Assembly: GCA_030833925.1 (NCBI GenBank)
Contig: JAURGE010000017.1
Location: 1 to 49,331, forward strand
DNA length: 49,331 nucleotides
Reading direction: 5' to 3'
From: Alphaproteobacteria bacterium
GTDB taxonomy: Bacteria > Pseudomonadota > Alphaproteobacteria > Bin95
Under the pieces are notes generated by a model. The model had not been told where the DNA came from and made no database searches. It was given only the letters and a program-made list of their open reading frames with translations. Of the stretch, positions 1 to 8,809 are shown in pieces. The position numbers were made by a program, and so were the translations under genes. Within the stretch, counting starts at the first letter, position 1. Every line of letters starts with the position of its first letter.

Positions 1-750
1 GAAGTCGAAGCGCGGCATGGTGACGATACAGCCACCCGATGCCAGATATGGTGAGAGCAACGCATTTAGGCCGTAGATGTGGAACAGCGGGAGAAAAACT
101 ACTGCTGCTTCTCCAGGAGACGTGGGTAACATAGTCAGAAATTGATCGATATTAGCGACAAGGTTTCGATGACTTAGCATCACTCCCTTGGGCAGGCCTG
201 TAGTTCCCGAAGAATAGGGCAAAGCTGCAACGTGTCTCTCAAGATCAATAGTTGTTTGTTCATGCTGTGCATTCCCCATAAGATCATTCAGGCAAGGCAC
301 CCCATCCATAATGCCAATAGTCGCTATTTCGACTTCCAGGCCGCACTCATTGACAGCAGCTTTTGCTGTTTCCAAAAAATCCACAGTAGTTACGAGCAGG
401 TCTATTTTTGCATCCTGCAGCTGATGGCTAACTTCAATCGCAGTATATGAGGGATTAATTGTTGTAACTGTGCCGCCCGCGTGCAGCATTCCGTAAAATG
501 CAATTGCGTATTCAGGCATGTTAGGGGCCATTATTCCCATGACTTTGCCCGCACCAAGACCCTTGGCGTTTAGGCCACCGGCGAGACACTTGATCTGATC
601 GATTGTTTCGCGTCCGGTCAACGAGCGTCCTGATGGACCATCAATTAAGACCGGATCATTCATGCGGGAACTCAGGCCTTTGAAAATTCTTTCGGAGACG
701 GAGAGCCTTTGGACTTCGATGTCAGCAAAACGACTTTTATAGATTGTCAT
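1..750 (-). CDS. Acyl-CoA synthetase (AMP-binding family), N-terminal 250 residues, cut by the window edge
   Basis: The reading frame is open from an ATG at 750 to position 1 with no stop, so the C-terminal half lies outside the window. Reading the minus strand gives an adenylate-forming enzyme of the 4-coumarate/fatty-acid CoA ligase type. The phosphate-binding motif YSSGTTGLPKGVMLSH lies near residue 175 and is followed by a PLFHIYG segment. Such enzymes activate a carboxylic acid with ATP and load it onto CoA. An APNMPEYAIAFYG segment near residue 75 is also typical. The gene is divergent from parE. The substrate (aromatic or fatty acid) cannot be told from this half. Confidence 0.88.
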   Translation of the reverse strand, partial: MTIYKSRFADIEVQRLSVSERIFKGLSSRMNDPVLIDGPSGRSLTGRETIDQIKCLAGGLNAKGLGAGKVMGIMAPNMPEYAIAFYGMLHAGGTVTTINPSYTAIEVSHQLQDAKIDLLVTTVDFLETAKAAVNECGLEVEIATIGIMDGVPCLNDLMGNAQHEQTTIDLERHVAALPYSSGTTGLPKGVMLSHRNLVANIDQFLTMLPTSPGEAAVVFLPLFHIYGLNALLSPYLASGGCIVTMPRFDF

Positions 751-840
751 AGGCTAATCCAAAAATCTTGCAGTGAATGATCCAATGCTATTACCGATTG
801 GAGACAGGGCGATACTTTTTTTAAAAATGTCGGAATAGCG

Positions 841-856
841 ATGAGCAATTGCTCAT
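841..856. promoter_or_regulatory. Perfect 16-bp palindrome upstream of parE
   Basis: ATGAGCAATTGCTCAT reads the same on both strands. It lies between the divergent acyl-CoA synthetase (start 750) and parE (start 964). The symmetry is typical of a binding site for a dimeric regulator. A function as operator is inferred only from symmetry and position. Confidence 0.35.
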
Positions 857-963
857 ATTTGTTGTCTGTCATCAGTTCTAACCTTAAAGCTGTTTTTTTG
901 GTTAAGCCGTCACCTCTTTTTTACGGTTTGCGGTCTGTGGCAGATCCTCTTATACGAATCTCT

Positions 964-2958
964 ATGACTGATTTATTTGCAGAATCGGGCTCAAAGTCAG
1001 ATTACACCGCTGCCGACATTGAAGTGTTGGAAGGCCTTGAAGCTGTTCGGCGTCGGCCTGGTATGTATGTTGGTGGTGCGGATGAACGTGCTTACCATCA
1101 CCTCGCCGCTGAAATCTTAGATAATTCGATGGACGAGGCGGTTGAGGGCCACGCTAGCCAGATAGATGTCGAGTTGACCGCAGACGGCTATTTTCAAGTG
1201 CGTGACAACGGTCGCGGTATTCCGGTAGATCCTCACCCAAAATTTAAGAACCTTTCGGCTCTTGAGGTCATCCTAACAACGTTGCATTCAGGCGGAAAGT
1301 TCTCGGGAAAGAACTATGCAACATCTGGCGGCCTTCATGGTGTCGGTATGTCGGTAGTAAATGCCCTATCTGCGGATCTGATAGTTGAGGTTGCGAGAGA
1401 TCGTGTGCTTTGGCGTCAGAACTATGCACAGGGTGTAGCCAAATCCAAATTAGAGAATGTTGGCACTGTGCCAAACCGGCGCGGTACGCTGATCCGATTC
1501 CTGCCAGATCCAGAGATTTTTGGAGATAGACTTAAGTTCAGCCCATCTAGATTGTATCGTATGGCCCGTTCAAAAGCGTATCTCTTCAAGGGGGTTAAGA
1601 TACGATGGAAGTGCGCATCTAATCTGATTCCAGACGGTGATACGACGCCAGCAGAGGATGAACTCCAGTTTCCCGGTGGTCTTCTTGATTTTCTGAATGC
1701 TAGTCTTGGGCAACGACCAACAGCCACTGATATACCCTTTTCAGGTGAAGCATCTTTCAACGGTAATGGGCGAGTAGAGTGGGCCCTGTCGTGGCCTGAT
1801 GACGGTGACGATGGTTTTTCCCATTCTTACTGCAATACAATCCCGACGCCTCTGGGCGGAAGCCATGAGGCTGGTTTCCGAGCAGCGCTGCTTCGCGGCA
1901 TCAAGAACTTTGGTGATTTAAAGAACATAAAGAAAGTTAACCAAGTAACTGGAGAGGATATTGCGGGTGGTGCTGCATTAATGCTCTCCTGCTTTATTCG
2001 TGATCCACAATTTCAGGGGCAGACAAAGGAGCGTCTCGAAACTCCTGAAGCGCAGAGATTTGTTGAGGCAGCTGTTCGTGATCGTTTTGAGAGCTGGCTG
2101 GCAGCTAATCCAGCCAATGCAGATGCGCTACTCGCGCACATCATTGAGAGGTCAGAAGAACGACTGAAGCGGCGTGCAGAGCGCGAAGTTAAGCGCAAAA
2201 CTGCGACAAGTCGAAAGCTCCGTTTGCCTGGTAAATTAGCCGACTGCTCGCTATCGGGGCCCGAAGGCTGTGAGCTCTTTCTGGTGGAGGGTGATAGCGC
2301 AGGAGGATCTGCTAAACAGGCCCGTGATCGTAAGACGCAAGCGATACTGCCATTGCGCGGCAAAATCCTAAATGTTGCTAACTCTACCGCTGATAAAATG
2401 AGGGCGAACCAAGAAGTTCAAGATATCTTGCTTGCGTTAGGTGCTGGAGCCGGTAAGGCCTATGATCACGACAAGCTTCGATATGAGCGAATAATTATTA
2501 TGACAGATGCAGACGTAGATGGAGCTCACATAGCATCTCTTTTAATGACATTCTTTTTCCAAGAAATGCCCCAACTCATTGAAAATGGAGGGCTTTTTTT
2601 AGCTCAACCACCGCTTTATCGCCTGTCTGCCGGTGGCGAAACATACTACGCTAGGGATGATGCCCATAGGGAAGAACTGCTGGAGACTTTCTTTAAAGGT
2701 AAGCGCAAAGTCGAGATTAGCCGTTTTAAAGGCCTGGGTGAGATGCCACCTAGTCAGTTACGCGACACCACAATGGCTCCAGATAAGCGCAAACTCCTTC
2801 AGGTTGCGCTCACTGATGCTGCAGGAGAGCCAGCGATAGGTCTTGAAGCGCGCCGTTCGTCAGAGGACTTAGTCGACCGGCTGATGGGCAAGCGCCCCGA
2901 AACTCGCCTAGCTTTCATTCAAGAAAACGCACGCTTTGCCGACAACCTAGATATTTGA
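964..2958 (+). CDS. parE: DNA topoisomerase IV subunit B
   Basis: ParE is the ATPase subunit of topoisomerase IV, which with ParC unlinks daughter chromosomes. The GHKL ATPase fold holds EGLEAVRRRPGMYVG near residue 23 and the ATP-lid motif GGLHGVGM near residue 122. The TOPRIM domain carries EGDSAGG near 442 and DADVDGAH near 515, and KGLGEM lies near 590. The 664-residue length fits ParE; GyrB usually carries more sequence around TOPRIM. The frame also opens at an ATG at 841, but those 41 extra residues are unlike the family and begin in a palindrome, so I chose the ATG at 964 (MTDLF). The next gene begins within a few bases of the stop. Confidence 0.93.
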   Translation: MTDLFAESGSKSDYTAADIEVLEGLEAVRRRPGMYVGGADERAYHHLAAEILDNSMDEAVEGHASQIDVELTADGYFQVRDNGRGIPVDPHPKFKNLSALEVILTTLHSGGKFSGKNYATSGGLHGVGMSVVNALSADLIVEVARDRVLWRQNYAQGVAKSKLENVGTVPNRRGTLIRFLPDPEIFGDRLKFSPSRLYRMARSKAYLFKGVKIRWKCASNLIPDGDTTPAEDELQFPGGLLDFLNASLGQRPTATDIPFSGEASFNGNGRVEWALSWPDDGDDGFSHSYCNTIPTPLGGSHEAGFRAALLRGIKNFGDLKNIKKVNQVTGEDIAGGAALMLSCFIRDPQFQGQTKERLETPEAQRFVEAAVRDRFESWLAANPANADALLAHIIERSEERLKRRAEREVKRKTATSRKLRLPGKLADCSLSGPEGCELFLVEGDSAGGSAKQARDRKTQAILPLRGKILNVANSTADKMRANQEVQDILLALGAGAGKAYDHDKLRYERIIIMTDADVDGAHIASLLMTFFFQEMPQLIENGGLFLAQPPLYRLSAGGETYYARDDAHREELLETFFKGKRKVEISRFKGLGEMPPSQLRDTTMAPDKRKLLQVALTDAAGEPAIGLEARRSSEDLVDRLMGKRPETRLAFIQENARFADNLDI

Positions 2959-2969
2959 AGAAAACCCTA

Positions 2970-3719
2970 ATGCCAGACATTCTTGGTCATCGCATGAAGT
3001 TTGGTGTTATAGCACCCTCAACAAATACGATCGTTCAACCTGAATTTGGTTGGATGGCCCCTCTCGGGGTAACTAACCATTTTAGTCGTATCCATATTCC
3101 CGATGAACCCTTGGCGTCTGATGCTGATTTTGAGAGGTTGATGGTTCGTATTCGAGCCGAACTTTTGCAAGCTGTTGATAGAGTTATGACAGCGCGTCCA
3201 GGGGCGATCATTATGGGCATGTCCTCGGAAACATTCTGGGGCGGGTTGGAAGGCTCATTAGATCTAAAGGCAAAGATAGGAGACCGTGCAGATGGTCTGC
3301 CGGTGGCTATGGGTTCCGATGCGAGCCAAGCTGCACTAAGGCGTTACGGAGACATCCGTAAAATAGGAGTTATCACGCCCTATATGCCCATTGGTGATAG
3401 AGAGGTAATCAAATTTTTCTCCGACTGTGGGTTTGAGGTTGTCGCAATCGAAGGACTAAAGTGTGAAAGTCCTACAGCTATCGCCCATGTAGATCCTAAA
3501 ACCTTGCGCGACGCCGTTCTGAAGGTGAATGACCCCCAAGTTGAGGCTATCTTGCAAGTAGGCACTAATCTTTGTTTTGCCCAAATCGCACCGATAGCAG
3601 AGTTTTGGTTAGATAAGCCCGTTTTAGCGATAAACACGGTAACATATTGGCACGCGCTTCGTATGAACGGCATTGAGGATAAAGTGCACAGGTTTGGCTC
3701 TCTTCTTGAAGATTATTGA
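2970..3719 (+). CDS. Asp/Glu racemase superfamily protein (maleate isomerase / arylmalonate decarboxylase-like)
   Basis: A 249-residue protein with the two-domain racemase fold: FGVIAPSTNT at the start, GMSSETFWGG near residue 76, a second half starting IGVITPYMP near 132, and VGTNLC near 193. Maleate isomerases and racemases use a cysteine in each half and arylmalonate decarboxylase uses one in the second half. Here the first position is serine and the expected second Cys aligns with Gly in VGTNL, though a Cys lies four residues later. The exact reaction is therefore open. A TTG at 2955 overlaps the parE stop; the ATG at 2970 is preferred. It leads a cassette with a FAD hydroxylase and a cupin. 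Confidence 0.8.
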   Translation: MPDILGHRMKFGVIAPSTNTIVQPEFGWMAPLGVTNHFSRIHIPDEPLASDADFERLMVRIRAELLQAVDRVMTARPGAIIMGMSSETFWGGLEGSLDLKAKIGDRADGLPVAMGSDASQAALRRYGDIRKIGVITPYMPIGDREVIKFFSDCGFEVVAIEGLKCESPTAIAHVDPKTLRDAVLKVNDPQVEAILQVGTNLCFAQIAPIAEFWLDKPVLAINTVTYWHALRMNGIEDKVHRFGSLLEDY

Positions 3720-3796
3720 AGTTTCAATCTATCCAGACAGCAGTGGTCTTCAGTTTAATCTGCTTGTCCCTTGGCCGTGTATTTCGGGGAATTTAA

Positions 3797-4987
3797 ATGA
3801 GTGAATTGCCAATACTTATAGCGGGAGGAGGTATTGGCGGATTTGCTGCAGCCCTTGCCCTCGGCCGGAAGGGTTTTCCTGTCAAGCTGATCGAACAAAC
3901 ACGAGAATTTGGTGAGGTTGGAGCCGGCATTCAACTTGGCCCAAATATTATGCGGATGTTTGATGTTTTGGGGGTCACGAAGGAAATACGGTCCGCGGCG
4001 GTATACCCAGACATGTTAACGATGAGAGATGGATTTAACGGCCAGCCAGTTGTCGAAATTCCACTTGGCAAAGATTTTGAAACTCATTTTGGTCGTCGAT
4101 ATGGTGTGATCTTCCGGCCTGATTTGCACAACGCCTTAATCGAGGCAGCTTCATCGTTGCCTACAGTTGAGACCGTGAGCGGTGTTAAGGTTGAAGGTTT
4201 TAGGCAAAAAGATAATGGCGTATCCGTGTTAACTGACGCTGGTATTTTAGACGGTCAAGCGCTTATAGGGGCAGATGGGTTATGGTCATCTGTTCGCAGT
4301 CAGCTCGTGGGAGACGGTCAGCCTCGCGTGGCTGGACATATTGCCTATCGGGCAGTCCTTCCTATCGAGGATGTGCCGGAACATATGGGACAACACAGAG
4401 TGACGCTCTGGGCAGGTCCAAAAACGCATTTAGTAACGTATCCTCTTAGACGTGGAGAGATTTTTAACGTTGTCGCTGTCTTCCATTCTGACCGCTATGA
4501 GCAAGGTTGGAATGTCTATGGCGACCCCGAGGAGCTTGCGGAGCGTTTCAGCGGACAGCATCCGGATGTTCGCTCAATGATAGATAAAATTGAGTCCTGG
4601 CGCATGTGGGTATTATGTGACCGTGATCCGATCTCTAAATGGTCTGATGGTCGCGTAACACTTCTCGGTGATGCCGCCCACCCCACGCTGCAGTACATGG
4701 CTCAGGGGGCGAATATGGCCGTTGAGGATGCAGTTTGCCTTGCCCACCTCCTGGCGATCTGTGATGGAAACATTGAAAGAGCATTTGCTGAGTATCCGAC
4801 CAAACGCTATCTGAGGACTGCACGTGTTCAGCTTACTTCAAGATTTTATGGTGATATCTTTCATGCCGCTGGACCAGCTCGCGATCTCCGAAATCTAATT
4901 CTACCGCGCCGAACGCCAGAACAGGCCTACCAAGGTATGGCCTGGCTTTATGGTGGTGTAACTGACAATGGTGAGCAGATTATTTAA
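3797..4987 (+). CDS. FAD-dependent aromatic-ring monooxygenase (3-hydroxybenzoate 6-hydroxylase / salicylate hydroxylase family)
   Basis: A 396-residue single-component flavoprotein hydroxylase that would use NAD(P)H and O2 to hydroxylate an aromatic acid. It has the dinucleotide motif GGGIGG at residues 9-14, the DG motif GADGLWSSVRS near 158, and the FAD ribose-binding motif GDAAHPTLQYMAQGA near 290. The HPxLQYxAQGA variant is the form I associate with 3-hydroxybenzoate 6-hydroxylases and relatives. A GGGGAA ribosome site precedes the ATG. It sits between the racemase-like gene and the cupin on the same strand, so the three may act on one substrate. The substrate is not proven. Confidence 0.87.
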   Translation: MSELPILIAGGGIGGFAAALALGRKGFPVKLIEQTREFGEVGAGIQLGPNIMRMFDVLGVTKEIRSAAVYPDMLTMRDGFNGQPVVEIPLGKDFETHFGRRYGVIFRPDLHNALIEAASSLPTVETVSGVKVEGFRQKDNGVSVLTDAGILDGQALIGADGLWSSVRSQLVGDGQPRVAGHIAYRAVLPIEDVPEHMGQHRVTLWAGPKTHLVTYPLRRGEIFNVVAVFHSDRYEQGWNVYGDPEELAERFSGQHPDVRSMIDKIESWRMWVLCDRDPISKWSDGRVTLLGDAAHPTLQYMAQGANMAVEDAVCLAHLLAICDGNIERAFAEYPTKRYLRTARVQLTSRFYGDIFHAAGPARDLRNLILPRRTPEQAYQGMAWLYGGVTDNGEQII

Positions 4988-5002
4988 GGGAGAACTGTTC
5001 GA

Positions 5003-5482
5003 GTGGCTAAATCGCTTGTTGTTCAGCCTGATGAGGGCGAGAGTTTCTGGCAGCCTGTACCTGCAAATGGCCATGTCGAATTGAAGGTCATTGGTGGTAT
5101 TGACGGAATGACGGATTTCGACTGTGGAATTCAGGAAATCTCCCCTGGTTCATATGTTCGAGAGCATTCCCACGATCGAAATGAAGAGCTGATCTTTGTA
5201 TTTGCTGGCAAAGGTGAAGCTATGGTTGATGGAAAGGCTCATGATATGCAACCGGGCACTACTTTTTATCTTGCAAAGGATAGCCATCATCTTTTCAAGA
5301 ATACGGGAAACGAGCCTCTGCGTTTCTTTTGGACGATGCTTCCTGGTGGGCTGTCACCCTTCTTCAAGGCAATTGGCCGCCACCGGGTATTAGGACAAAC
5401 ATCTCCAGCACCCTTCCCACGGCCAGAAGATATTGCAGCTATTGAAGAAGAAACGGTGTTTGGCAAACCGATATCAGGGTAG
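5003..5482 (+). CDS. Small single-domain cupin protein
   Basis: A 159-residue protein with one cupin barrel. The first cupin motif is seen as REHSHDRNEELIFVFAGKG near residue 55, and the second as a glycine-rich PGTTFYLAKDSHHLFKNTG stretch near 87, giving His/Glu metal ligands. It starts at GTG with GGGAGAA eight bases upstream, 15 bases after the hydroxylase stop, so the two are cotranscribed. At one domain it is too short for a bicupin gentisate dioxygenase. It may be a small dioxygenase, an isomerase or a sensing/binding protein. Confidence 0.8.
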   Translation: MAKSLVVQPDEGESFWQPVPANGHVELKVIGGIDGMTDFDCGIQEISPGSYVREHSHDRNEELIFVFAGKGEAMVDGKAHDMQPGTTFYLAKDSHHLFKNTGNEPLRFFWTMLPGGLSPFFKAIGRHRVLGQTSPAPFPRPEDIAAIEEETVFGKPISG

Positions 5483-5562
5483 AGTTGGGAATTAAGAATT
5501 TCGACAGTCTTTTTTCTGAGAGTCGTTGTAACTTACTTCGTTCTTAAGGCCCAATCTCATAT

Positions 5563-6459
5563 TTATTCGTTAGCTTTGCCTCGCAACATCTGAATTATAC
5601 CGGAGAAATCTTTATGGCCTCTCCCCATATTGGAATACAGCGCGTAAAGAGCCTGGGCCTCCGAGCCTAAAGGTGTTGAAACACCGGCTTTCTGAGCCGC
5701 GTCCTGCGCGAGGCGAAGGTCTTTCAACATCATGTCAGCTGTGAAGCCAGCCTCATAGTCTCTGTTGGCAGGCGAGTTGGGGGCAGGACCGGGCACAGGG
5801 CAGTAGGTTGAGAGTGCCCAAGAATTGGCTGTCGCTGTTGAGCAGACATCATACACAACTTGTCTATCAATACCGAGAGCATCTGCTAGGTTGAAACCCT
5901 CAGCAACACCAATCATAGAGATCGCCAACATCATATTATTGCAGGCCTTAACTGCCTGCCCCGCTCCAGCATCACCACAATGCACTATAGTCTTACCCAT
6001 AGCATCAAATGCAGGTCGTCCTCGGTTAAAGGCGTTTTGTTCTCCGCCTACCATAAAAGTCAGCGTTCCAGCGGCAGCTCCTCCAGTACCCCCTGATACG
6101 GGCGCATCTACCATCTCAAAACCGGCTACCTTGGCTGCCGCTATTACCTCTCGAGTGGTAGCAACGTCGATAGTCGAACTATCTATAAATAAACAGCCCT
6201 TAGGCGCGTTTTCGAATATCCCAGCAGGGCCCATGTAGACCTCCCTGACATGAGCGCCAGCTGGCAGCATAGTGATGACGATTTCTGCATCTTTTACTGC
6301 GTCGGCGACGCTGTTGGCTACCGTGGCTCCACCGTCTTGAGCAGCCTTGAGTGCTTTGTCTGAGAGATCAAAAGCACGAACTTGATGCTGAGCTTTAGCA
6401 AGATTTGTAGACATTGGTCCGCCCATGTTGCCAACGCCAATGAATGCAATGCGAGCCAT
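5563..6459 (-). CDS. mmsB: 3-hydroxyisobutyrate dehydrogenase
   Basis: This enzyme oxidises 3-hydroxyisobutyrate to methylmalonate semialdehyde with NAD+ in valine breakdown. The 298 residues fit the beta-hydroxyacid dehydrogenase family. The Rossmann motif GVGNMGGPM lies at residues 7-15, the substrate motif DAPVSGGTGGAAAG near 118, and the catalytic-lysine motif GQAVKACNNM near 167. It is the last gene of a three-gene minus-strand run that also encodes the two preceding valine steps, which decides the assignment. No methylmalonate semialdehyde dehydrogenase (mmsA) is seen in the window. Confidence 0.9.
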   Translation of the reverse strand: MARIAFIGVGNMGGPMSTNLAKAQHQVRAFDLSDKALKAAQDGGATVANSVADAVKDAEIVITMLPAGAHVREVYMGPAGIFENAPKGCLFIDSSTIDVATTREVIAAAKVAGFEMVDAPVSGGTGGAAAGTLTFMVGGEQNAFNRGRPAFDAMGKTIVHCGDAGAGQAVKACNNMMLAISMIGVAEGFNLADALGIDRQVVYDVCSTATANSWALSTYCPVPGPAPNSPANRDYEAGFTADMMLKDLRLAQDAAQKAGVSTPLGSEAQALYALYSNMGRGHKDFSGIIQMLRGKANE

Positions 6460-6489
6460 TGAAAAACCCCCTATGTTTTAACTGTATTA

Positions 6490-7524
6490 TTAAAAGCTCA
6501 TATCGCCCGACTTGGGCTCTTTAAAATGGAAAAGGATATCTGCTGCAGATACATCCTCAATTCGGCTGTGCTGCCATTTAGGTTGATTGTCCTTGTCAAC
6601 GAGTAGAGCTCTCACTCCCTCTCTGAATTCGCCAGTCTGGCAGCTTGCCAGAGCTATCCTGTATTCGAGCCGCAAACAGTCTTCGAAACTTAGCGTCGCG
6701 CCTCGTCTTAACTGTTCCCAGGTGACGGCTATTGAAAGCGGAGACTTATGACGAATAACTTTCAGTTGAAGGTTTGCCCAGTCTGTATCAGTAACTTCTA
6801 GAATTTTGATCACTTCGTCGACTGTTGCTTGCTGAAAGCAGTGGTCTATCGCTTCTCGGTCTGCAGCAAGTTTACCGATTGGCGGGGAAACCGACATGCG
6901 AGCCAATGTTGCGTCAATGTCATCTGTTTCCGCTAGTGCTGAAAGGAGCAAGTCAATCTCGCTAACGGGCATATAGAAGTCAGCTAGACCTTCCGCGACG
7001 CAGTCACCACCATTCAGGCGTCCTCCGGTCAAAGCCATGTAATTTCCTAAGCCGCCTCTTAGTCGGGGCATGAAATAAGTGCCGCCAACGTCTGGGAAGA
7101 AGCCAATTCCAGTCTCTGGCATCGCCAATGTTGTGGCATCTGTAGCTATTCTATAGGAGCCGTGCACAGACACGCCTACGCCGCCACCCATTACGATCCC
7201 ATTGTAGATTGCGATATAAGGTTTTGGAAAACGCTTTATCTTTCGGTTCAGCCGGTATTCTTCGGCAAAAAATTCAATCGGGTAGGACATATCTTTCGCA
7301 GTCATGAACTCATAAAGCCGTTGTATGTCGCCACCAGCAGCAAATGCTTTGCCCCCAGCTCCCATGATTACTATGACTTTTATAGTGTCCTTAACTGCCC
7401 ATTTATTAAGTGTTGCGTCCATTGCCCGTACCATTTCGATGCTAATTGCGTTTAGCGCCTTTGGTCGGTTTAGCGTTATCAGTCCAACACTCCCACGTTC
7501 TTCAAAAACAATATCGTGGCTCAT
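6490..7524 (-). CDS. 3-hydroxyisobutyryl-CoA hydrolase (enoyl-CoA hydratase/isomerase fold)
   Basis: A 344-residue crotonase-fold protein, longer than an ordinary hydratase (about 260) and matching 3-hydroxyisobutyryl-CoA hydrolase. The oxyanion region [15 protein letters not shown] lies near residue 113 and [13 protein letters not shown], with the conserved Glu/Asp pair of the hydrolases, near 136. [10 protein letters not shown] follows near 165. It releases CoA from 3-hydroxyisobutyryl-CoA in valine catabolism. Its ATG overlaps the stop of the acyl-CoA dehydrogenase (ATGA), indicating translational coupling. Confidence 0.9.
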   Translation of the reverse strand: MSHDIVFEERGSVGLITLNRPKALNAISIEMVRAMDATLNKWAVKDTIKVIVIMGAGGKAFAAGGDIQRLYEFMTAKDMSYPIEFFAEEYRLNRKIKRFPKPYIAIYNGIVMGGGVGVSVHGSYRIATDATTLAMPETGIGFFPDVGGTYFMPRLRGGLGNYMALTGGRLNGGDCVAEGLADFYMPVSEIDLLLSALAETDDIDATLARMSVSPPIGKLAADREAIDHCFQQATVDEVIKILEVTDTDWANLQLKVIRHKSPLSIAVTWEQLRRGATLSFEDCLRLEYRIALASCQTGEFREGVRALLVDKDNQPKWQHSRIEDVSAADILFHFKEPKSGDMSF

Positions 7525-8675
7525 GCCTTATTCCTCACATCGCCCAAAAGTTTGCGGGCGATAATGACGCGCATTATTTCATTTGTTCCTTCTAATATTT
7601 GGTGGACACGTACGTCGCGCACATGCCGCTCAAGAGGGAAATCATTTAGGTAACCGTATCCACCGTGGATTTGCAAAGCCTCGTTGCAGATTTCAAAACC
7701 AACGTCCGTGGCGAAACGTTTAGCCATGGCACAATGAAGGGTAGCATCTGGTGCCTTTGCATCCAGAGAACGAGCTGCTCTGTAAGTCATGAGGCGGGCT
7801 GCTTCTAGATTTGTTGCCATATCTGCTAATTTAAACTGGAGAGCTTGGAAGCTAGAGAGCTTCTGACCAAACGCTTCCCTGTCACCCATATATGCGGTGG
7901 TGGTTTTTAATGCAGCGTTGGCCGTACCCAGAGAGCATGCTGCAATATTTATTCGGCCACCATCGAGGCCAGCCATAGCAATTTTAAATCCTTCACCTTC
8001 AGCACCTATGCGATTTTCTACTGGAATTCGTGCATCTTCGAATATGACCTGAGCAGTAGGTTGGCTGTTCCACCCCATTTTGCGCTCAGTTTTTCCGAAG
8101 GACACTCCTGGCGCGTCTTTTGGAATAGCCAGGCAGGTGATGCCTTTTGGACCGTCACCGCCGGTTCGAACCATCGTTACATAAAGGTCAGAGGATCCGG
8201 CTCCAGAAATGAAGGCCTTACCGCCATTCAAGATATAGTGATCTCCGTCACGAACGGCTTTGGTTTTAAGGGCCGCAGCATCTGAACCAGATCCCGGTTC
8301 GGTTAGACAGTAGCTCGCTATTTTTGTCATAGAAGTTAGGTCGGGCAGCCAATGTTGACGCTGATCTTCGGAACCAAAGCAATCGATCATCCAAGCAGCC
8401 ATGTTGTGTATTGATAGGAAGGCAGAGGTCGACGTACAGCCTTCAGCCAGAGCTTCAAAAATGATTGCGGCATCAGTTCTTTTGAGAGCTGACCCGCCCA
8501 CATCATCAGCAACATAGATGCCGCCAAAGCCAATTGCTGCTGCTTCTCGCAGCACATCAATTGGAAAATAGGCATTCCTGTCCCAATCTGCTGCATTCGG
8601 AGACAGACAGTCAGAAGCGAAGCGGCGCGCGGCCTCCTGGAATGCGGCTTGGTCTTCAGTAAGGTTGAATTCCAT
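7521..8675 (-). CDS. Isobutyryl-CoA dehydrogenase-like acyl-CoA dehydrogenase
   Basis: A 384-residue FAD enzyme that would oxidise isobutyryl-CoA to methacrylyl-CoA. It shows the acyl-CoA dehydrogenase signatures [19 protein letters not shown] near residue 123, the [17 protein letters not shown] stretch near 340, and the catalytic glutamate in LEGTNEIMR near 365. The frame opens further at a TTG at 8687, but the ATG at 8675 (MEFNLTED) fits the family and has GGGAC upstream. It is first in the operon with the hydrolase and 3-hydroxyisobutyrate dehydrogenase. A methacrylyl-CoA hydratase is not in this operon, though the general hydratase at 30871 could serve. Confidence 0.88.
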   Translation of the reverse strand: MEFNLTEDQAAFQEAARRFASDCLSPNAADWDRNAYFPIDVLREAAAIGFGGIYVADDVGGSALKRTDAAIIFEALAEGCTSTSAFLSIHNMAAWMIDCFGSEDQRQHWLPDLTSMTKIASYCLTEPGSGSDAAALKTKAVRDGDHYILNGGKAFISGAGSSDLYVTMVRTGGDGPKGITCLAIPKDAPGVSFGKTERKMGWNSQPTAQVIFEDARIPVENRIGAEGEGFKIAMAGLDGGRINIAACSLGTANAALKTTTAYMGDREAFGQKLSSFQALQFKLADMATNLEAARLMTYRAARSLDAKAPDATLHCAMAKRFATDVGFEICNEALQIHGGYGYLNDFPLERHVRDVRVHQILEGTNEIMRVIIARKLLGDVRNKA

Positions 8676-8809
8676 GAAAGGTCCCAAGTGATTAAAGCAG
8701 CATCAGCAGTTTAATCCGGTGTAGCCTTCGATTGCCAACTCTGCAATTGCTGGAAACGCCGCATTATAGCCTGTATGAAGGTGAAGAGAGCCTTACGGAG
8801 AATCAAGTG

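Noticed and set aside
232-450. A 72-codon plus-strand frame inside the acyl-CoA synthetase
   Set aside because: It runs antisense to a well-conserved coding frame and its protein has no recognisable features.
5491-5546. TTAAGAA/TTCTTAA arms between the cupin and valine operon as a terminator
   Set aside because: The arms are only seven bases, A/T-rich and more than 40 bases apart, so a stable terminator is not supported.
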